Below the pieces are notes generated by a model that searched no databases, was not told the origin of the DNA, and saw only the letters and a program-made list of their open reading frames with translations. Both the position numbers and the translations under genes were made by a program. Below are positions 9,360-17,158 of a stretch of 64,000 nt of DNA, one piece after another (positions within the stretch are counted from its first letter, which is position 1; each line of letters begins with the position of its first letter). The stretch is taken from the NCBI RefSeq assembly GCF_036169555.1, contig NZ_CP108032.1, positions 310,001-374,000 on the forward strand, given 5' to 3'. Origin of the DNA: Streptomyces sp. NBC_00306 (GTDB lineage Bacteria > Actinomycetota > Actinomycetes > Streptomycetales > Streptomycetaceae).

Positions 9360-9515
9360 TCCCCGCGCTGTGGGCGACTGCAATGGTTGCCGGTTGACGC
9401 TGCGCCCGGACCTGCAGCACCTGGACGTGACCGGTCGCGTGCGGTCCGGTGCCCGCGTCACGTCTCCCTGCCCAAGACGCCCGAGGCGCAACCCCGTCGC
9501 GCCGGAAGCGGGCAT

Positions 9516-10106
9516 GTGACTACCGTGAGCCGCATGAGCACGTGGGGGCGACGCTATCGGTATGTCGGGCCGCCGGATCTGCGGTCACTGGCGGGGCCCG
9601 GCCGCGAGGGACGCATTATTCGCTCGGTCGGGGACCTCGACATCTGGGCGGGTGAGCGCTCGGCGGCGGAGCTGGACGAACCGTTCACCTTCGTCGTCGG
9701 CCTGGATGGTCTGCTTCGGCTCGCACCCCGACGCAGTGAGCATGTGGTGTGCGCGGGCGGCAATCCCGTCCTGAGCGCCGGCGAGGTCGGATTCCGCCGG
9801 GAAGCAGGGCGTTGGACGGTGGGTGACGTCAGCAATCAGTCCACCGGCTACTGCCCGGACATCAGCTCATGGCCCGCCGTCGCCCGAGCGCTGGACCGCG
9901 CCGGTCTCGTGGACCGCCCCGGCCACTTCACGCACGATGTGGTGTTCCGTCGGTGTGAACGCTGCCACCAGCTCAACATCGTGCGCGACGACGACTTCGT
10001 CTGTGTCTTCTGCGGGGCCGGCCTGCCGGCCATCTGGAACATCGACCCCGATGGTCAGGGCGGTGTGCCGCAACAGCCGTCCGCACCGCCCACGAGCCCG
10101 CGGTGA
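9516..10106 (+). CDS. hypothetical protein with C-terminal zinc ribbon
   Basis: 196-residue cytoplasmic protein. The body is unrecognised and begins, after VTTVSRMSTWGRRYRYV, with a region rich in strands (EPFTFVVGLDGLLRLAPRRSEHVVCAGG). Near the C-terminus two CxxC pairs (RRCERCHQL and CVFCGAGLP) form a likely zinc ribbon. GTG at 9516 was chosen because GGAAG lies 7 bases upstream; ATG at 9534 is the alternative. Such zinc-ribbon proteins are often conserved hypotheticals in streptomycetes, and no function can be given. It is followed by two short hairpins. Confidence 0.75.
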   Translation: MTTVSRMSTWGRRYRYVGPPDLRSLAGPGREGRIIRSVGDLDIWAGERSAAELDEPFTFVVGLDGLLRLAPRRSEHVVCAGGNPVLSAGEVGFRREAGRWTVGDVSNQSTGYCPDISSWPAVARALDRAGLVDRPGHFTHDVVFRRCERCHQLNIVRDDDFVCVFCGAGLPAIWNIDPDGQGGVPQQPSAPPTSPR

Positions 10107-10173
10107 TTTCCTGACCTCGCGGCCCGCCCTGTCCGACGCCGGGTCAAAAACCCGGGTCACGAGCGCCGGAGAA

Positions 10174-10201
10174 GGGCCCTGCGCGACCTTCCGCGGGGCC
10201 C
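10174..10201. terminator. imperfect hairpin after the zinc-ribbon gene
   Basis: 10-bp stem with one mismatch (GGGCCCTGCG/CGCGGGGCCC). A smaller perfect hairpin CCGGGT/ACCCGG around CAAAA lies just before it, at 10139-10155. Probable termination region. Confidence 0.4.
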
Positions 10202-10350
10202 TGGATGACGCATCGAGACCCCTCATGGGTGGCGCCTTCTCGTACGGTCAAGAGCCCCTGAGCGAGCCGGAGACGGCATCCATACATGCCATCTGAGCTG
10301 GGGTTCTGCTCCCTCGGAGCCTACGATTTCCATCGGAGTAAAGGGGGCCG

Positions 10351-11088
10351 ATGGACCGGGACATCCGTACGACCGAGGACGTACTGAGGCTGCTGGACAG
10401 CCTGTTCGCGCCGGACGCCGACCGATGGACCGACGACGCCGGATCGTGGTGGGACGGCTTCTACGCCGACCGCTCCAAGCCGGTGCCATTCTTCGTGGAC
10501 AAGCCGGACGAGAACCTGGTCGCATACCTCGACCGCGGTCTGATCACTCCGGGGCGCGCCCTCGATCTCGGGTGCGGGCCGGGGCGCAATGCGCTGCACC
10601 TTGCCTCGCTCGGCTTCGAGGTGGACGCCGTGGACCTCTCCCCCGCGGCCATCGCCTGGGCCGAGGACCGCGCCCGCGAGGCGGGCGCATGGATCCGCTT
10701 CCACCGCGGTGACGCCTTCGCCCTCACCGGCACCGCGCTGAACGGTCCCTACGACCTGATCTACGACTCGGGGTGCTTCCACCATCTGCCACCGCACCGG
10801 CGCATCAGCTATCTCGCGCTCCTCGACCAACGCCTGGCCCCCGGCGGACACTTCGCCCTGACCTGTTTCGCGGCCGGTGGGATGGGGTCCGAGCTCGGTG
10901 ACCAGGAGTTCTACCGCCAGGCCCGTCTCCACGGCGGTCTCGCCTATACACCGGAGTCCCTCCGGTGGGTCTTCTCCGACCTGGAGGAGGTCGAACTGCG
11001 CCGGATGCACGACGAACCGGCGCAGTCCCCCTGCTTCGGCGAACCCTTCCTGTGGACGGCGTTGTTCCGCCGGAACGGCCGTCCGTAG
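10351..11088 (+). CDS. class I SAM-dependent methyltransferase
   Basis: 245-residue soluble methyltransferase. The SAM-binding motif I LDLGCGPGRNALHL is near residue 70, motif II EVDAVDLSPAAIAWA follows, and the post-I acidic loop (HRGDAF) and motif IV (LIYDSGCFHHLP) are clear. It resembles the thiopurine/tellurite-resistance type of small-molecule methyltransferase. The substrate cannot be read from the sequence. GGGGG lies 5 bases before the ATG. It converges on the hydrolase ending at 11136, with only 47 bases between. Confidence 0.85.
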   Translation: MDRDIRTTEDVLRLLDSLFAPDADRWTDDAGSWWDGFYADRSKPVPFFVDKPDENLVAYLDRGLITPGRALDLGCGPGRNALHLASLGFEVDAVDLSPAAIAWAEDRAREAGAWIRFHRGDAFALTGTALNGPYDLIYDSGCFHHLPPHRRISYLALLDQRLAPGGHFALTCFAAGGMGSELGDQEFYRQARLHGGLAYTPESLRWVFSDLEEVELRRMHDEPAQSPCFGEPFLWTALFRRNGRP

Positions 11089-11135
11089 CGCGCGACGAGG
11101 GCGGCGGGCCCGTCGGGTGTGCCGCCCCCGATGCG

Positions 11136-11837
11136 TCAGGCCCCTTCGGCCGCTCCGAGCAGAATCTCCGCCAGCTCGTGCGGCTGGGAGAACATCGGCC
11201 AGTGGCCGGTGTTCATCTCGACCAGCCGCCACCGCTCACTGGTGAGCAGTTCGACCACGTCGGCGCTCGGCTCGGGACCGTCGAGCAGGCACTTGATGTA
11301 GGTCGCCGGAAGCTCACCGAGCGGACGCGTGAGCACCGCGGGCTCGGTCAGCGTGGCGCCGGGGTGCGGTGTGGCGCCGTCCACGAACCGGGCGATCTGT
11401 TCGTCCGAGAGCCCTTGGCCTTCGCAGTCGGCCGCGGTCGGCAGGGCCCAGAACCCTCCGTGCTCCGCGATCGATGCCTCGAAAACCGCTTGTCCCTGCC
11501 ACCAGCTGGAGGCGAAGGATCCGCCGTCGGCCGGGACGTTCGAGTCGACGAAGACCACTCGCCTCAGCCGGTCACCGATGCGCTCGGCCGCCTGACCGAC
11601 CGGAATCCCCGAGTAACTGTGCCCCACAAGCACCACATCGTGCAGATCCAAACGGTCCACCTCATCGACGATGTCCTGGACATGGGCTTGCTGCCCCGCC
11701 CGCACACCCTGCTTGTCGGCGAGTCCGGAGAGCGTCAGCGGGTGGGCGCCGTGCCCCGCCGTACGCAGCTCCGGCACCACGTCGTCCCACGCCCACGATC
11801 CGAGCCATGCGCCCGCTACCAGTACGAAGTCAGCCAT
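11136..11837 (-). CDS. alpha/beta-fold hydrolase (esterase-like)
   Basis: 233-residue soluble hydrolase. The N-terminal MADFVLVAGAWLGSWAW gives the oxyanion-hole strand, the nucleophile elbow is GHSYSG (Ser near residue 79), and the catalytic His lies in MNTGHWPM near the C-terminus. The sequence belongs to the esterase/hydroxynitrile-lyase-like group (EstC, salicylate esterase type). ATG 11837 was chosen because the family begins right at the first strand; the longer frame adds no conserved sequence. No ribosome-binding site is evident, so the mRNA may be leaderless. It is divergent from the TIGR04222 gene at 12026. Confidence 0.85.
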   Translation of the reverse strand: MADFVLVAGAWLGSWAWDDVVPELRTAGHGAHPLTLSGLADKQGVRAGQQAHVQDIVDEVDRLDLHDVVLVGHSYSGIPVGQAAERIGDRLRRVVFVDSNVPADGGSFASSWWQGQAVFEASIAEHGGFWALPTAADCEGQGLSDEQIARFVDGATPHPGATLTEPAVLTRPLGELPATYIKCLLDGPEPSADVVELLTSERWRLVEMNTGHWPMFSQPHELAEILLGAAEGA

Positions 11838-12025
11838 GGGGCCAACGTAACGCGAGGGTCTGACAACTGCCCCGGCGTGGGTCCTGCCGCGGACCGGCAG
11901 TGCCAGGGCTGCCCAGGCGGAGAGCTCAAGTTTTCCTCTGAACCTGTGCCCTCGAGGGTTGGCCGATGCCTCGCTGGACATCACAGCGGAAACGGGAACT
12001 TCCGGGCAGGGCAGGGGGCATTGCC

Positions 12026-12628
12026 ATGCGGACTCTCTTTCGGCGACCCGTCACGACGGCGCCGCAGACACTCGATGTGTACGACATCGCCTACCTGGCC
12101 GGCGGGCCGCGGCGGGTGGTCGAGGTCGCGCTCGTGGCACTCAGCGAGCGGGGCGCCGTGACCCTTCGGGCAACGCGGGTGCGTGCCGGCGACGAGCAGG
12201 CGGGCGGGCACCGGGTCGAGCGGGCACTGCTTGCTCTCTGCCCCCGTGGCAGGAGCACGGCAGCCGTGTTCGCCGCGCTGAAAGGTGCGCCCGAGGTGGA
12301 AGAGATCGGTTCGCGACTCGTTGCGTACGGTCTGCTCGCGCGGTCGGGGCGTCGCCCGACCGCGACGGGACGGCGGAGCCTGGAGGAGGCACGTCATGAG
12401 GGAGTGCTCCCCCACCATGTGTTCGAAGGGCCCGCCGCTGTACCGGACAGGCGGGTGCGACGGGCGGTCGTGGAGGCGTCGACCGTGCCGTCCGGGCTCG
12501 GCAAGCGGCTGGTCCGGATGGGCAGGGCACTGGACGACGGCGGACCGGACTCGGACCACGACACGGGCGGCAGCGCTGCTTCGGGCGGGCACCACTCGTG
12601 CGGAGGCGGTGGTGGCGGCAGCGACTGA
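12026..12628 (+). CDS. TIGR04222 domain-containing protein
   Basis: 200 residues. The segment LDVYDIAYLAGGPRRVVEVALVALSERG is the signature start of the actinobacterial TIGR04222 family. The rest is helical with a winged-helix-like middle, and the protein ends in the typical glycine-rich tail with GGHHSCGGGGGGSD. No membrane helix is visible in this copy, unlike some relatives. The function of the family is unknown. ATG 12026 follows CAGGGGG. It is divergent from the hydrolase at 11136-11837 and 157 bases ahead of the flavin-fold gene. Confidence 0.8.
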   Translation: MRTLFRRPVTTAPQTLDVYDIAYLAGGPRRVVEVALVALSERGAVTLRATRVRAGDEQAGGHRVERALLALCPRGRSTAAVFAALKGAPEVEEIGSRLVAYGLLARSGRRPTATGRRSLEEARHEGVLPHHVFEGPAAVPDRRVRRAVVEASTVPSGLGKRLVRMGRALDDGGPDSDHDTGGSAASGGHHSCGGGGGGSD

Positions 12629-12785
12629 ACTCTCGGCGCCGCGTTGATCCCGGGCCTGGTCGAGCGGGCCAACTCGACGCGTGGCACAGTCTGTTGATCC
12701 GTAGGACGACCTCGCCTTCGGCCGCTCGTCCCCGAACCGCTTGTGCACCAACGACGTTTGCCGATCAACGAAGGAGTCTGCTCTC

Positions 12786-13250
12786 ATGACCCTCCCGCCG
12801 CCGCGCAGCCTCTCCGAGCGCCAGCACGATGTGCGCACACGATTCGCAGCAGATGTCGACGCCTGGGTGTCGACCGCGGACGGGGACGGCAACCCCTATC
12901 TGGTGCCCCTGTCGTTCCTCTGGGACGGCGCCGCCTTCGTCATCTCCACCGTCCGCACCTCCCCGACCAGCCGCAACCTGCTGGCGGGTGGCAAGGTGCG
13001 GCTCGCGTTGGGTGGCACACGCGATGTGGTGCTCGTCGAAGGCTCGGCCGTACCGATCGAGGTCGGGGAGGAGGCGGGGACGCCGGGTCGTGATCTCGGT
13101 GACGCGTTCGCCGTGAAGACCGGGTTCGACCCCAGGGAACTGGCGACGCCGTACCAGTACTTCCGCATCGAGCCTCTCCAGATACAGGCGTGGCGAGAGG
13201 TCAACGAACTGCCCGGCCGGGATGTGATGCAGAAGAGCCACTGGCTGTGA
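12786..13250 (+). CDS. pyridoxamine 5'-phosphate oxidase family protein (split barrel)
   Basis: 154 residues, the size of small FMN- or F420-binding split-barrel proteins. An N-terminal helix (LSERQHDVRTRF) leads into strands VDAWVSTADGDGNPYLVPLSFLWDG and AAFVISTVRTSPTSRNLL, then KVRLALGG and VVLVEGSAV. The Thr/Ser-rich turn after strand 2 is usual for phosphate binding. It may be an F420-dependent reductase; cofactor choice cannot be settled from sequence. AAGGAG lies 10 bases before ATG 12786. It converges with the gas-vesicle operon. Confidence 0.8.
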   Translation: MTLPPPRSLSERQHDVRTRFAADVDAWVSTADGDGNPYLVPLSFLWDGAAFVISTVRTSPTSRNLLAGGKVRLALGGTRDVVLVEGSAVPIEVGEEAGTPGRDLGDAFAVKTGFDPRELATPYQYFRIEPLQIQAWREVNELPGRDVMQKSHWL

Positions 13251-13254
13251 CCCG

Positions 13255-13284
13255 GACCGGGCAGACGACGCGGCCGTCCCGGTC
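13255..13284. terminator. weak hairpin between convergent genes
   Basis: 7-bp inverted repeat GACCGGG/CCCGGTC fills the 37-base gap between the split-barrel gene and the end of the gas-vesicle operon. It may terminate both. Confidence 0.3.
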
Positions 13285-13287
13285 GCC

Positions 13288-13617
13288 CTACGGATGACCC
13301 GCGTCGGGCAGCAGGGACCCCAACGGGCCGAGGTCCAGGTTGAGGTCCGATCGCTTGAGGCCGTGACGCGCGCAGAGATCGTCCATGCGCTCGTCGAGCA
13401 GCATCAACGCGGTGCCCATGCGTTCCTCCTGCTCCGGTGTGAGGCTCTGGTCGTCGAAGCGGCGCACGGCCTGGCGCTCCATGAGCTGGCGCAGGAGTTC
13501 GACCACGGTGAGGACGAGCGCGGCCAGGTCGCGCGCCGCATGCTCGGGATCGAGGTCGAGCCGCGGTTCCGGCCCCAGTGCCTTCGTCCGGGCGCCCGAC
13601 GCCCGCTCCGCCGTCAC
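13288..13617 (-). CDS. gvpK: gas vesicle protein GvpK
   Basis: Last gene of the gas-vesicle operon. The GvpK core runs from LDLDPEHAARDLAALVLTVV through LLRQLMERQAVRRFDD and EQEERMGTALMLLDERMDDLC to GLKRSDLNLDLGPLGSLL. GvpK is an accessory protein needed for vesicle formation or size control, not the main shell protein. GTG at 13617 was chosen because it overlaps the stop codon of the gene before it (GTGA), which indicates translational coupling. The longer upstream frame is only the shadow of that gene. 109 residues, a normal length. Confidence 0.9.
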   Translation of the reverse strand: MTAERASGARTKALGPEPRLDLDPEHAARDLAALVLTVVELLRQLMERQAVRRFDDQSLTPEQEERMGTALMLLDERMDDLCARHGLKRSDLNLDLGPLGSLLPDAGHP

Positions 13618-13874
13618 AGGGGACCGCTGTCGGGCCAGGGCGCCGGCACACGGTCGCTGACCGACGAGAGCAGGGCGTGGAGCGAGATGCGGACCAGCGG
13701 CACGTCGGCGAGAGCGAGAACGAGGTCGCCGCTCACGACGACACCGGTGGCCAGTACGCGATCGAGGAGGTCGACCAGGGGGACGCCGATGGGGCTGAGC
13801 GTCTCCGGGCCTTCCCAGGGGACGGGGTGCGGCTGGTCGGCGTAGCCGACCGTCGGCAGAACTCGGTCCGTCAT
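13614..13874 (-). CDS. gvpS: gas vesicle protein, GvpA/GvpJ family, GvpS position
   Basis: 86-residue protein of the GvpA/GvpJ superfamily. The core IGVPLVDLLDRVLATGVVVSGDLVLALADVPLV..LHALL follows the helix-strand-strand-helix pattern of the shell protein with changed surface residues. In streptomycete clusters the short A-like gene between gvpL and gvpK is called gvpS; the name rests on that position. It starts at ATG 13874 overlapping the stop of gvpL (ATGA) and ends overlapping the GTG of gvpK. It is likely a minor shell or nucleation component. Confidence 0.85.
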   Translation of the reverse strand: MTDRVLPTVGYADQPHPVPWEGPETLSPIGVPLVDLLDRVLATGVVVSGDLVLALADVPLVRISLHALLSSVSDRVPAPWPDSGPL

Positions 13875-14818
13875 CGCGCGTTCCCCTCCGATCGCGGCGC
13901 GCAAGCGCGTTCGGCCGGCTCCTTCGCCCCCGCGCCCGGCTGCCCCGGCGCGTAGTCCCCGAGTTCGGCAAAGGAGTAGGGGGCCCACGGGCCTGTCACG
14001 TCGATCTCGATGCCCGACAGGGCGGGCGTCCCGCGCAGGTCCGCCACCGCCCGTACGAAGGCGGGGTAGGCCTCGTCACCGATGAGGTAGGCGGCGTTGA
14101 GCACCTGCGCCTTGTTGCTGCCGGTGAGTTCGGCGCTGTGGAGGCGGTGACGTACGGCGGCCGTGGCATGGCGCCGAACCGCTTCGTCGACCTGTTCGGC
14201 CGCGCGGAACGCGGCCTGGCGCTCCTCGTCCGCCTGCCTCTGGCGTCCGCTGACGCGGCTGAGATAGGCGCGGCCGGCTCCCTGACCCGACGCTCCCTGA
14301 CGCGTGGAGGTCGGCCGGGCTGTCGGTTCGGCGGCTCCCGGTTCGGCGGCGGGCCGCGCGAGGTGGACCTTCACCGCCCACTCGACGTGCCCGGTGAGGC
14401 GGTCGAGCAGGGCGCTGAAACGCGGTTCGCCTGCGCGGAGCGCTTCGACGGCTCTGCGGTCGCTGCGGTAGAGGGTCGCGAGAGGGAAGGGAATGACCGG
14501 GCCCGACGCGCGGGCCGCCTCGACGGCGGCGTGGTGCTCCCGGGCGCAGCGTTCCAGCTCGGCGCGGTCACCGAGGCGGCGGCGCAGTTCGTCCTCGGAG
14601 AAGGCGTCCGCGGGCACACTCTGGACGAGGAGCGCGAGGCGCCCGAGCAGCAGGGTCCGCAGCGGGCCGCCCTCGGCGTGACCGCGAGCGGAGGGGACGT
14701 CTCCCGCGGCGGGCCGGCACACCGCGAAGACGTAGGTCGCCTGCCCGGTCTCCGCAGCGGGTCCGTCGGCTCGGAGTCGGGGCGCCGCGGTGGTGCCCGG
14801 GCCTGACAGGTCGCTCAT
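13871..14818 (-). CDS. gvpL: gas vesicle protein GvpL/GvpF family
   Basis: 315 residues of the GvpL/GvpF family. The N-terminal half (ATYVFAVCRPAAGD, LLVQSVPADAFSEDEL) and the GPVIPFPLATLYRSD segment match the family, as does the C-terminal VTGPWAPYSFAELGD. The middle is lengthened by a low-complexity Ala/Pro/Thr/Gly linker near residues 165-200. GvpF/L proteins interact with GvpA during assembly. ATG 14818 overlaps the gvpJ stop (ATGA), and the gene ends overlapping gvpS, so the three are translationally coupled. Confidence 0.9.
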   Translation of the reverse strand: MSDLSGPGTTAAPRLRADGPAAETGQATYVFAVCRPAAGDVPSARGHAEGGPLRTLLLGRLALLVQSVPADAFSEDELRRRLGDRAELERCAREHHAAVEAARASGPVIPFPLATLYRSDRRAVEALRAGEPRFSALLDRLTGHVEWAVKVHLARPAAEPGAAEPTARPTSTRQGASGQGAGRAYLSRVSGRQRQADEERQAAFRAAEQVDEAVRRHATAAVRHRLHSAELTGSNKAQVLNAAYLIGDEAYPAFVRAVADLRGTPALSGIEIDVTGPWAPYSFAELGDYAPGQPGAGAKEPAERACAPRSEGNAR

Positions 14819-15177
14819 CGGCCCGTCCTTCGCAACGCGGGACGCTCGTCCGCGTCGTCGTCCGGTTCCAGTTCCCGCAGTCTCGCCCGCAGTTGCTCGT
14901 TCTCCTCGGCCAGCGCGCTCTTGGCCGCTTTGGAGGAGAGCGCGGGGTCCGTCTCCCACCAGTCGATGCCGGCCTTCTTCGCGGTGTCGACGGAGGCGAC
15001 GAAGAGCCGCAGGCGGATCGTCAGGAGTTCGATGTCCAGCAGATCGATCTTGATGTCTCCCGCGATGACGATGCCCTTGTCGAGCACCCTCTCCAGGAGG
15101 TCGGCGAGGTTGGTGGTGGTCGTGCCCTGTTGGACGGACCGCGGGCCCGCGTCCCAGGTCTCCATGCCTGTCGCCAT
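14815..15177 (-). CDS. gvpJ: gas vesicle protein GvpJ
   Basis: 120 residues, GvpA/GvpJ family. The core NLADLLERVLDKGIVIAGDIKIDLLDIELLTIRLRLFVASVDTA has the shell-protein fold. It is followed by GIDWWETDP and a helical, acidic tail with EENEQLRARLRELEPDDDADE, which the main shell protein lacks. GvpJ is a minor component thought to seed or cap the vesicle. ATG 15177 overlaps the stop of gvpG (ATGA). Confidence 0.88.
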   Translation of the reverse strand: MATGMETWDAGPRSVQQGTTTTNLADLLERVLDKGIVIAGDIKIDLLDIELLTIRLRLFVASVDTAKKAGIDWWETDPALSSKAAKSALAEENEQLRARLRELEPDDDADERPALRRTGR

Positions 15178-15548
15178 CACGCGCCCCTTCGGTCGGCGGG
15201 CGTCGTCATATGTGCGCTGCTCTCGTTCATCGGCGCTCCCGGGCTGTGCTGGGCGGCGGACGGTGGATGACCGAAAGCGAGGGGGTGCGTCGTCGGGTGG
15301 GCGGGCCTCATGGGGCGATCGGCCTGACGTCGCTCCAGAAGGTCGAGGAGACGTTCCTCCTCGCGTTCGAATGTCGACTCGTCGATCTCGCCGTCGGTCA
15401 GGGCGCGGTTGAGTTCGACGAGTTGCCGGCGAACGGCGTCGGGCGAGTGGAGCTGGCGCTCGGCCTCGTCCGAGACGCACTGCGCCACCCACAGCACCCC
15501 GCGTACGGGTGCCAGGGGCAGCAGCAGCACTTCGGTCAGCAGTCCCAT
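15177..15548 (-). CDS. gvpG: gas vesicle protein GvpG
   Basis: 123 residues. The N-terminal part MGLLTEVLLLPLAPVRGVLWV followed by EAERQLHSPDAVRRQLVELNRAL and FEREEERLLDLLERR is the GvpG pattern: a short hydrophobic start, then charged helices. The last 45 residues (HPLAFGHPPSAAQ and on) are disordered and longer than in minimal GvpG. It starts 3 bases after the gvpF stop and ends overlapping gvpJ. Confidence 0.85.
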   Translation of the reverse strand: MGLLTEVLLLPLAPVRGVLWVAQCVSDEAERQLHSPDAVRRQLVELNRALTDGEIDESTFEREEERLLDLLERRQADRPMRPAHPTTHPLAFGHPPSAAQHSPGAPMNESSAHMTTPADRRGA

Positions 15549-15551
15549 CCG

Positions 15552-16298
15552 TCAGGCCCTCGCCGGGACGGCGGCGTCGGTCACGAAGCTGTAGCAGGGC
15601 AGTGGGCCGGTGAGGCTCAGCGCGAGGTGGCCCTGGTGGCGCCGAGCGGCTTCGGTGACCGCCGCGCTGAACTCCGGGACGGCGTCGGCCGGAATCAGGT
15701 ACGACATGTTGAGGACCGTGTCGCCGGCCAGGTCCGCGCCCGCCGTCCTCTCGGCCAGGGCGCCGAGCCGCACGAGCACGTCCTCGGCCGCCCGCTCCGC
15801 CCGCCGCCGCACACCCGCGGCGATGGCCTCACCGAGCTCCACCTTCGTCTGGTAGTCGGGGCTGCGCCGCGCCTTGAGGGCGAGTGCGCGGAGCCGGGTG
15901 TCGCTGCGTACGAGATCGTCGAACGAGTCGGGCACCACACTGCCCTTCACGTTCATCTCCGTCCGGCCTTCGAGTGCGGACAGTTGCTCGACGCACTCGT
16001 CGTGCCGTGTCATGAGCCCTTCGTGCACGGCGGGTTCGTCGGCAGCGATCACACCGAACCTCATCGGCAGGACCGGCCCGGCGGCTGCCAGCTCGCCCAG
16101 GACGTTCTGGTGGGCCATCAGGTCGCGGCGCCGGGCGCGCAGACCGGCGGGCGCGTCGGAGACAGCGGCGGCGAGGTCGCCCGCCGGTACGAGCCGTACA
16201 GCCGCTCCGCCCACGCCGTCGGTCACGGGGGACGGCATGCCGTCACGGACGAACGCGTAGACGTAGATGCCGTGCTCCGGTCGGGGGTCGACGGCCAC
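15552..16298 (-). CDS. gvpF: gas vesicle protein GvpF
   Basis: 248 residues, GvpF/GvpL family. The protein opens HGIYVYAFVRDGM, continues through LAAAVSDAPAGL, PVLPMRFGVIAADE and NVKGSVVPDSFDDLV, and closes LSLTGPLPCYSFV. The P-[VI]-x-F/Y-G-x pattern and the final TGPxPCYSFV strand are characteristic. GTG 16298 lies 2 bases after the gvpA stop, so translation is coupled. It is an assembly or minor shell protein, a paralogue of gvpL in the same operon. Confidence 0.9.
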   Translation of the reverse strand: MAVDPRPEHGIYVYAFVRDGMPSPVTDGVGGAAVRLVPAGDLAAAVSDAPAGLRARRRDLMAHQNVLGELAAAGPVLPMRFGVIAADEPAVHEGLMTRHDECVEQLSALEGRTEMNVKGSVVPDSFDDLVRSDTRLRALALKARRSPDYQTKVELGEAIAAGVRRRAERAAEDVLVRLGALAERTAGADLAGDTVLNMSYLIPADAVPEFSAAVTEAARRHQGHLALSLTGPLPCYSFVTDAAVPARA

Positions 16299-16300
16299 GA

Positions 16301-16798
16301 TCAGTCCTCCTCGGTACGGCGCCGGGTGCGGGACGAAGTGCTGCGTTCGCGGGAGCCGCTCTCGCGCGTACGTGAGGAGGGACGCCGGCGCGATGCACGG
16401 GACTCGCGCTCCTCTTCCTGCTCCTCGTAATCGTCGTCGTCGTCATCGTCGTGGCCCTGGCCGAGGGCGCCCTTGACCTTGTCCCCGATGGACCGCGCGG
16501 TCCGCTTGGCGCCGGCCTTGGCGACCCGGCCGCCCATGCCCTCGCCGAAGAGCTCGGGCACCGTCGTGGTGCGGGAGTCGTGCTCAAGGTCCAGGCGGTT
16601 GCAGGCTTCGGCGAACCTCAGGTACGTGTCGACGCTGGCGACGACGATGCGGGCGTCGATCTTCAGAATCTCGATCCCGACCAGCGAGACGCGGACGAAG
16701 ATGTCGATGACCATGCCGCGGTCGAGGATGAGTTCCAGGACGTCGTAGAGCGTGCCGGCGCGCGGTGCGCACACGACCTCGTCGCTGTAAGTGGTCAT
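16301..16798 (-). CDS. gvpA: gas vesicle shell protein GvpA with long charged tail
   Basis: 165 residues. Residues 15-63 (TLYDVLELILDRGMVIDIFV, ILKIDARIVVASVDTYL) are the amphipathic shell-forming core of GvpA. Cyanobacterial and haloarchaeal GvpA proteins have only about 70-75 residues; here about 100 residues follow. They include a run of seven Asp, an EEQEEE stretch and an Arg/Ser-rich end. Such extensions occur in streptomycete copies and make it uncertain that this protein packs like classical GvpA. GAGAGGA lies about 11 bases before the ATG, and 39 bases separate it from gvpO. Confidence 0.9.
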   Translation of the reverse strand: MTTYSDEVVCAPRAGTLYDVLELILDRGMVIDIFVRVSLVGIEILKIDARIVVASVDTYLRFAEACNRLDLEHDSRTTTVPELFGEGMGGRVAKAGAKRTARSIGDKVKGALGQGHDDDDDDDYEEQEEERESRASRRRPSSRTRESGSRERSTSSRTRRRTEED

Positions 16799-16837
16799 GG
16801 ACGGGCGATCCTCTCGGGTGATCCGGACAACCGAAGG

Positions 16838-17158
16838 TCAGCTGTCGGCCGATCCCCTGCGGTACCTGCTGATGCGGCGGTACGAGACCAGTCCGCCCTC
16901 GTCGTCGAGTTCCACCTCGTAGGTGGCGAGCAGGCTGGTGGTGTCGGGGATCCGCGCCACCTCCAGCACATCGACGTTGACCACCCAGCCGTCGTCGGTG
17001 CGGCTCACGGCCGACACACCTTCCGAGGGATGGTCGATCAGGCCGGTCAGCGTCCGGCAGGCGCTCCGGGCGGCATCCTCCGCGCCTCGTACCGACCGGT
17101 CCTTGGAGGAACCGGCCGCGGACGACGACTTCGTACGCCGCTCACGTGTGTCTGCCAT
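16838..17158 (-). CDS. gvpO: gas vesicle protein GvpO
   Basis: 106 residues, first gene of the operon. After a Ser/Lys/Arg-rich start the conserved GvpO part runs ACRTLTGLIDHPSEGVSAVS, DDGWVVNVDVLEVARIPDTT and LLATYEVELDDEGGLVSYRR, ending ISRYRRG. GvpO is required for vesicle formation in haloarchaea, where it acts in the cytoplasm; its exact role is open. ATG 17158 has GAAGGTGAG 5 bases upstream. The operon promoter must lie in the 356-base region shared with the DUF2252 gene. Confidence 0.9.
   Translation of the reverse strand: MADTRERRTKSSSAAGSSKDRSVRGAEDAARSACRTLTGLIDHPSEGVSAVSRTDDGWVVNVDVLEVARIPDTTSLLATYEVELDDEGGLVSYRRISRYRRGSADS

Noticed and set aside
9516..9533. ATG 9534 as start of the zinc-ribbon protein
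   Set aside because: GTG 9516 has a better placed GGAAG; the choice is not certain and is noted in the entry.
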